From an uncultured Dorea sp. (lineage in GTDB: Bacteria; Bacillota; Clostridia; Lachnospirales; Lachnospiraceae), in the NCBI GenBank assembly GCA_910578455.1, contig CAJTQA010000070.1, forward strand, positions 1 to 7,716: a DNA stretch of 7,716 bases, in the 5' to 3' direction. The notes under the pieces are model-generated. The model saw only the letters and a list, made by a program, of their open reading frames with translations. It had not been told where the DNA came from and did not search any database. Each line of letters starts with the position of its first letter. Positions within the stretch are counted from its first letter, which is position 1. The translations under genes were made by a program, and so were the position numbers. Shown here in pieces: positions 5,612 to 7,716 of the stretch.

Positions 5612-6025
5612 TTAGCCAAGATTGTCCGGGCCAAATCCGTAAGGCAGCATTTCTTTCAGCGAGAGCTGGATGCATTTGTTTTTTCCGTCTGCCAGTATGA
5701 TCTGGAAAGTCTCCGGGTTGCAGAACTCCATCATGACCTGGCGGCAGATGCCGCAGGGGGCGCACAATGTGTCTGCCGGGGAGCCTTCCGGCCCTCCTAC
5801 GATGGCAATCCGCTCAAATTCCCGCTCTCCGTCATAGACAGCCTTGAAAAAGGCCGTCCGCTCCGCGCAGTTCGTCGGGCCGTAAGCGGCGTTTTCGATG
5901 TTGCAGCCGTGATAGATTTTCCCGCTTTTTGCAACCAGGGCCGCGCCTACCTGGAAATGGGAATACGGCGTATAGGCGTGTTCTCTGGCCTCTTTAGCCT
6001 GTAAGATCAGCTCTTCGTTTGTCAT
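5612..6025 (-). CDS. cdd: Cytidine deaminase
   Basis: Converts cytidine and deoxycytidine to uridine and deoxyuridine in pyrimidine salvage; cytoplasmic, usually a homotetramer at this length (137 residues). The zinc ligands C53, C91 and C94 and the catalytic E55 are seen in TNCAERTAFF and CAPCGICRQ, with the CNIENAAYGP substrate-binding segment before them. I start it at MTNEEL because GGAGGT lies 8 nt before that ATG; the in-frame ATG 15 nt upstream overlaps this Shine-Dalgarno and is unlikely. It follows the GntR gene by 69 bp on the same strand and may be co-transcribed with it. Confidence 0.95.
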   Translation of the reverse strand: MTNEELILQAKEAREHAYTPYSHFQVGAALVAKSGKIYHGCNIENAAYGPTNCAERTAFFKAVYDGEREFERIAIVGGPEGSPADTLCAPCGICRQVMMEFCNPETFQIILADGKNKCIQLSLKEMLPYGFGPDNLG

Positions 6026-6094
6026 CTTTTCTACCTCCATTTTTGTAAATGTGCTTATGCTGTTTTGGGAATGGCATGTTTTTTGCGACGGTGT

Positions 6095-6733
6095 TTACAT
6101 TTTCAACGCGCTGTCTTTCCCGATTTCAAAATGGTCTGCTTTCAGGATGGCAAAGGATTTTTCATAATTTCCTTCTCTCATATGCTGAACCATCTTTTTG
6201 AGGTTTTCATTGGTCTTTGGTATCCGCATTCCGTTTTTGACGGAGCATTGGCCGATGCGGATAAGCTCGGACAGCGTGTTTTCGTAAACTCTGTCAATCC
6301 GGCTGTTGCCGAGGGAGCGTATGATCTCCATGTGCATGTCGGTGTCGGCAATCTCCCATTTATAGAGGTCTTCTGCACAGGCGCACATGCGTACCACCTT
6401 TTCCTCGATGCGGTAGGAGTATTCCACGTGCTTTCCGGAGGTGAAGATATGCCGGAAGGCAGAGGTTTCCAAAAGCTCCCGGAGCTGATAGATTTCTTCG
6501 ATGTCCTGCCGGGTGATGGGCTTGACGGTTATGGATTTGTAGTAGTCGGACTGGATGAGCCCCTCGGTCTGCAGCATCTGGATGGCGCTCCTGACAGGGC
6601 TGCGGCTCATGCCAAGCTCTTTTGTAAGCATGGCCTCCGTGAGCGGCATGCCCGGCGGATAGGTGAGGTTCAAAATGTTTTGTTTTATTTTTTCATATGC
6701 CTGCTCGGCAAGAGACGGTGATTTTTCTGACAT
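6095..6733 (-). CDS. GntR-family transcriptional regulator, FCD (FadR) subfamily
   Basis: A 212-residue regulator with an N-terminal winged helix-turn-helix (about 8-72, including LTKELGMSRSPVRSAIQMLQTEGLI) and a C-terminal FCD ligand-binding helical bundle (about 78-205). In the FCD domain the D130/H134 pair and H201 fit the usual metal-binding pattern, but the position that is usually His near residue 177 appears to be Asn, so metal binding is uncertain. The start at MSEKSPS is supported by GGGGA 8 nt upstream; an earlier in-frame ATG at 6844 lies upstream of the predicted promoter. The ligand is unknown. It is divergent from proC and upstream of cdd, so both are candidate targets besides itself, and the TTGTRTACAA sites nearby suit this family. 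Confidence 0.92.
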   Translation of the reverse strand: MSEKSPSLAEQAYEKIKQNILNLTYPPGMPLTEAMLTKELGMSRSPVRSAIQMLQTEGLIQSDYYKSITVKPITRQDIEEIYQLRELLETSAFRHIFTSGKHVEYSYRIEEKVVRMCACAEDLYKWEIADTDMHMEIIRSLGNSRIDRVYENTLSELIRIGQCSVKNGMRIPKTNENLKKMVQHMREGNYEKSFAILKADHFEIGKDSALKM

Positions 6734-6758
6734 GATATTTCCCCGGTACGTTATTTGT

Positions 6759-6778
6759 GCAAACCCGTGAAGGTTTGC
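6759..6778 (-). repeat. Inverted repeat in the gntR leader
   Basis: Arms GCAAACC and GGTTTGC (7 bp, perfect) around a 6-nt loop lie between the predicted gntR transcription start and its ribosome site. It could be a leader hairpin or an operator; no U-run follows. Confidence 0.45.
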
Positions 6779-6790
6779 TTTGTTGGGTGA

Positions 6791-6819
6791 ATTGTAACAT
6801 TTTTTAAGAATGAATTCAA
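6791..6819 (-). promoter_or_regulatory. gntR promoter (sigma-A type)
   Basis: On the minus strand TTGAAT (6814-6819) and TACAAT (6791-6796) are separated by 17 nt, with an extended -10 TG one base before the -10 box. The predicted start near 6784 leaves a leader of about 50 nt before the GntR ATG, which supports the shorter protein start. Confidence 0.7.
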
Positions 6820-6830
6820 GAAAATTCATT
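6809..6830. repeat. Inverted repeat over the gntR -35 and proC -35 edge
   Basis: AATGAATT and AATTCATT form perfect 8-bp arms around 6 nt. The repeat covers the gntR -35 box and touches the first two bases of the proC -35 box, so a protein bound here could affect both promoters. It may be an operator or simple AT-rich symmetry. Confidence 0.4.
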
Positions 6831-6857
6831 GACTTTGTGTACAACTGATGCTATAGT
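6829..6857 (+). promoter_or_regulatory. proC promoter (sigma-A type)
   Basis: TTGACT (6829-6834), a 17-nt spacer, then TATAGT (6852-6857) preceded by TGC as an extended -10. The predicted start near 6864 gives a proC leader of about 65 nt that carries two of the three TTGTRTACAA sites; the third lies in the spacer between the boxes. Confidence 0.85.
6835..6844. promoter_or_regulatory. Operator-like site 1 (TTGTGTACAA)
   Basis: A near-palindrome one base off site 2, placed between the -35 and -10 boxes of the proC promoter, where a bound repressor would block RNA polymerase. The form TNGTNNNACNA-like suits GntR/FCD regulators. Confidence 0.55.
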
Positions 6858-6872
6858 ATCTGTAACGAATAA

Positions 6873-6882
6873 TTGTATACAA
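6873..6882. promoter_or_regulatory. Operator-like site 2 (TTGTATACAA)
   Basis: A perfect 10-bp palindrome in the proC leader just after the predicted transcription start, centred 38 bp from site 1. It is a probable binding site for the divergent GntR/FCD regulator. Confidence 0.6.
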
Positions 6883-6891
6883 ATTATTAAA

Positions 6892-6901
6892 ATGTATACA
6901 A
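6892..6901. promoter_or_regulatory. Operator-like site 3 (ATGTATACAA)
   Basis: A third copy with a perfect TGTATACA core, centred 19 bp from site 2 and 13 bp before the proC Shine-Dalgarno. The regular 19/38 bp spacing suggests cooperative binding on one face of DNA or arrayed dimers. Confidence 0.55.
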
Positions 6902-6929
6902 AACAAGAGCGAAAAGGAAGGTATGGATT

Positions 6930-7716
6930 ATGAAATTAGGATTTATCGGAACTGGAAACATGGCGTCCGCGATTATGGGCGGCGTAATTAACAAAGGGCT
7001 TTTTAAGGCAGATGAGATTATCGGGGCGGATGTGTTCGCGCCGGGCAGGGAGCGGGCGAAAGAGCAGTTCGGAATCCATGTGACGGCTGACAATAAAGAA
7101 GTTGTAAAAAATGCAGAAGTTATCATCCTGTCCGTGAAACCGCAGTTCTATGCGGATGTTATCGCAGGGATTAAAGATGAGGTGACGGAGGATAAGATTA
7201 TCATTACGATTGCGCCGGGAAAGACGCTCTCCTGGCTGTCTGAGCAGTTTGGCAAGGCGGTGAAGATTGTCCGCACTATGCCGAACACTCCGGCGATGGT
7301 AGGCGAGGGCATGACAGCGGCATGCCCGAACGAGCACATGACGCAAGAGGGCATCGCCCGGGTGAAGGAGATTCTTGAAAGTTTCAGCAAGGTAGAGCTT
7401 GTTCCGGAAAAACTTATGGATGTTGTGACGGCGGTAAGCGGCAGCTCTCCGGCTTATGTGTATATGTTTATCGAGGCTATGGCGGACGCAGCCGTATCCG
7501 GCGGTATGCCGAGAGCGCAGGCTTATCAGTTCGCGGCGCAGGCAGTTCTTGGAAGTGCCAAGATGGTAATCGATACCGGAAAGCATCCGGGAGAGCTTAA
7601 GGATATGGTCTGCTCACCGGCGGGAACGACCATCGGCGCGGTTCGGACGCTGGAAGAAAAAGGGTTCAGGAGCGCGGTGATCGAGGCAATGAAAGTGTGT
7701 GAGGAGATTTCCAGGA
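6930..7716 (+). CDS. proC: Pyrroline-5-carboxylate reductase, last residues missing
   Basis: Catalyses the last step of proline synthesis, NAD(P)H-dependent reduction of 1-pyrroline-5-carboxylate to L-proline in the cytoplasm. The N-terminal Rossmann motif GFIGTGNMA (4-12) binds the cofactor, with LSVKPQ and VRTMPNTPAMVGEG typical of the family. The C-terminal dimerisation helices contain AVSGSSPAYVY and the signature CSPAGTTIGAVRTLEEKGFRSAV (228-250). The start has AAGGAAGG 8 nt upstream; an ATG at 6923 is in another frame. The 262 residues seen are close to the usual 265-270, so only the last few codons are cut by the window end. It has its own promoter and operator-like sites shared with the divergent GntR gene. 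Confidence 0.97.
   Translation, partial: MKLGFIGTGNMASAIMGGVINKGLFKADEIIGADVFAPGRERAKEQFGIHVTADNKEVVKNAEVIILSVKPQFYADVIAGIKDEVTEDKIIITIAPGKTLSWLSEQFGKAVKIVRTMPNTPAMVGEGMTAACPNEHMTQEGIARVKEILESFSKVELVPEKLMDVVTAVSGSSPAYVYMFIEAMADAAVSGGMPRAQAYQFAAQAVLGSAKMVIDTGKHPGELKDMVCSPAGTTIGAVRTLEEKGFRSAVIEAMKVCEEISR

Noticed and set aside
6026..6040. Upstream in-frame start for cdd (MEVEK)
   Set aside because: That ATG overlaps the GGAGGT Shine-Dalgarno that serves the ATG at 6025.
6734..6844. 37-residue N-terminal extension of the GntR regulator
   Set aside because: It would start upstream of the predicted gntR promoter (6791-6819) and lies outside the winged-helix domain; MSEKSPS has its own ribosome site.
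1..7716. CRISPR arrays, tRNA or rRNA genes
   Set aside because: No regularly spaced direct repeats and no cloverleaf or rRNA-like segments were seen.

Overview
The window looks like Lachnospiraceae-type (Clostridia) DNA of roughly 50% GC. The support is a flagellin ending in VLQLLQ, a Gram-positive style csrA placed just before the flagellin gene, strong AGGAGG ribosome binding sites, and Clostridia-like proC and cdd. The genus cannot be fixed from this sequence.

Left part (1-5461): a compact locus in which all four main genes lie on the minus strand. Read right to left it holds a complete tyrosine recombinase (4658-5461), a 184-bp invertible segment with 26-bp perfect inverted repeats (4439-4622), csrA (4140-4358), a large flagellin (1796-3976), a TnpB-like protein (357-1682), and a stretch with a strong hairpin that could carry a guide RNA (1-356). 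The invertible segment holds a near-consensus sigma-28/sigma-D flagellar promoter, TTAAGTTT-N11-ACCGATAT. Here it points right, away from csrA and flagellin and antisense to the recombinase gene, so the sequenced orientation is predicted to be OFF. The TnpB-like protein has lost all three RuvC catalytic acidic residues (Ser, Pro and Lys at those positions) but keeps its zinc finger. This is the pattern of TldR, the nuclease-dead, RNA-guided repressors derived from TnpB.

Model (inference): inversion turns on csrA, this flagellin and the dead TnpB together. The new flagellin is then made while the TldR-like protein, loaded with a guide from its 3' region, silences another flagellin gene elsewhere. 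That would be an RNA-guided counterpart of the Salmonella Hin/fljB/fljA switch, with FljA replaced by a TldR and Hin by a tyrosine recombinase. A hairpin with a GGA in its loop sits just upstream of the flagellin Shine-Dalgarno sequence and suggests CsrA also controls flagellin translation.

Right part (5462-7716): ordinary housekeeping genes. A strong bidirectional terminator separates the flagellar locus from cdd (cytidine deaminase) and a GntR/FCD regulator, both on the minus strand. Divergent from these is proC (pyrroline-5-carboxylate reductase), cut by the window end just before its expected stop. The divergent promoter region has well-formed -35/-10 elements for both directions and three copies of a TTGTRTACAA operator spaced 38 and 19 bp centre to centre.
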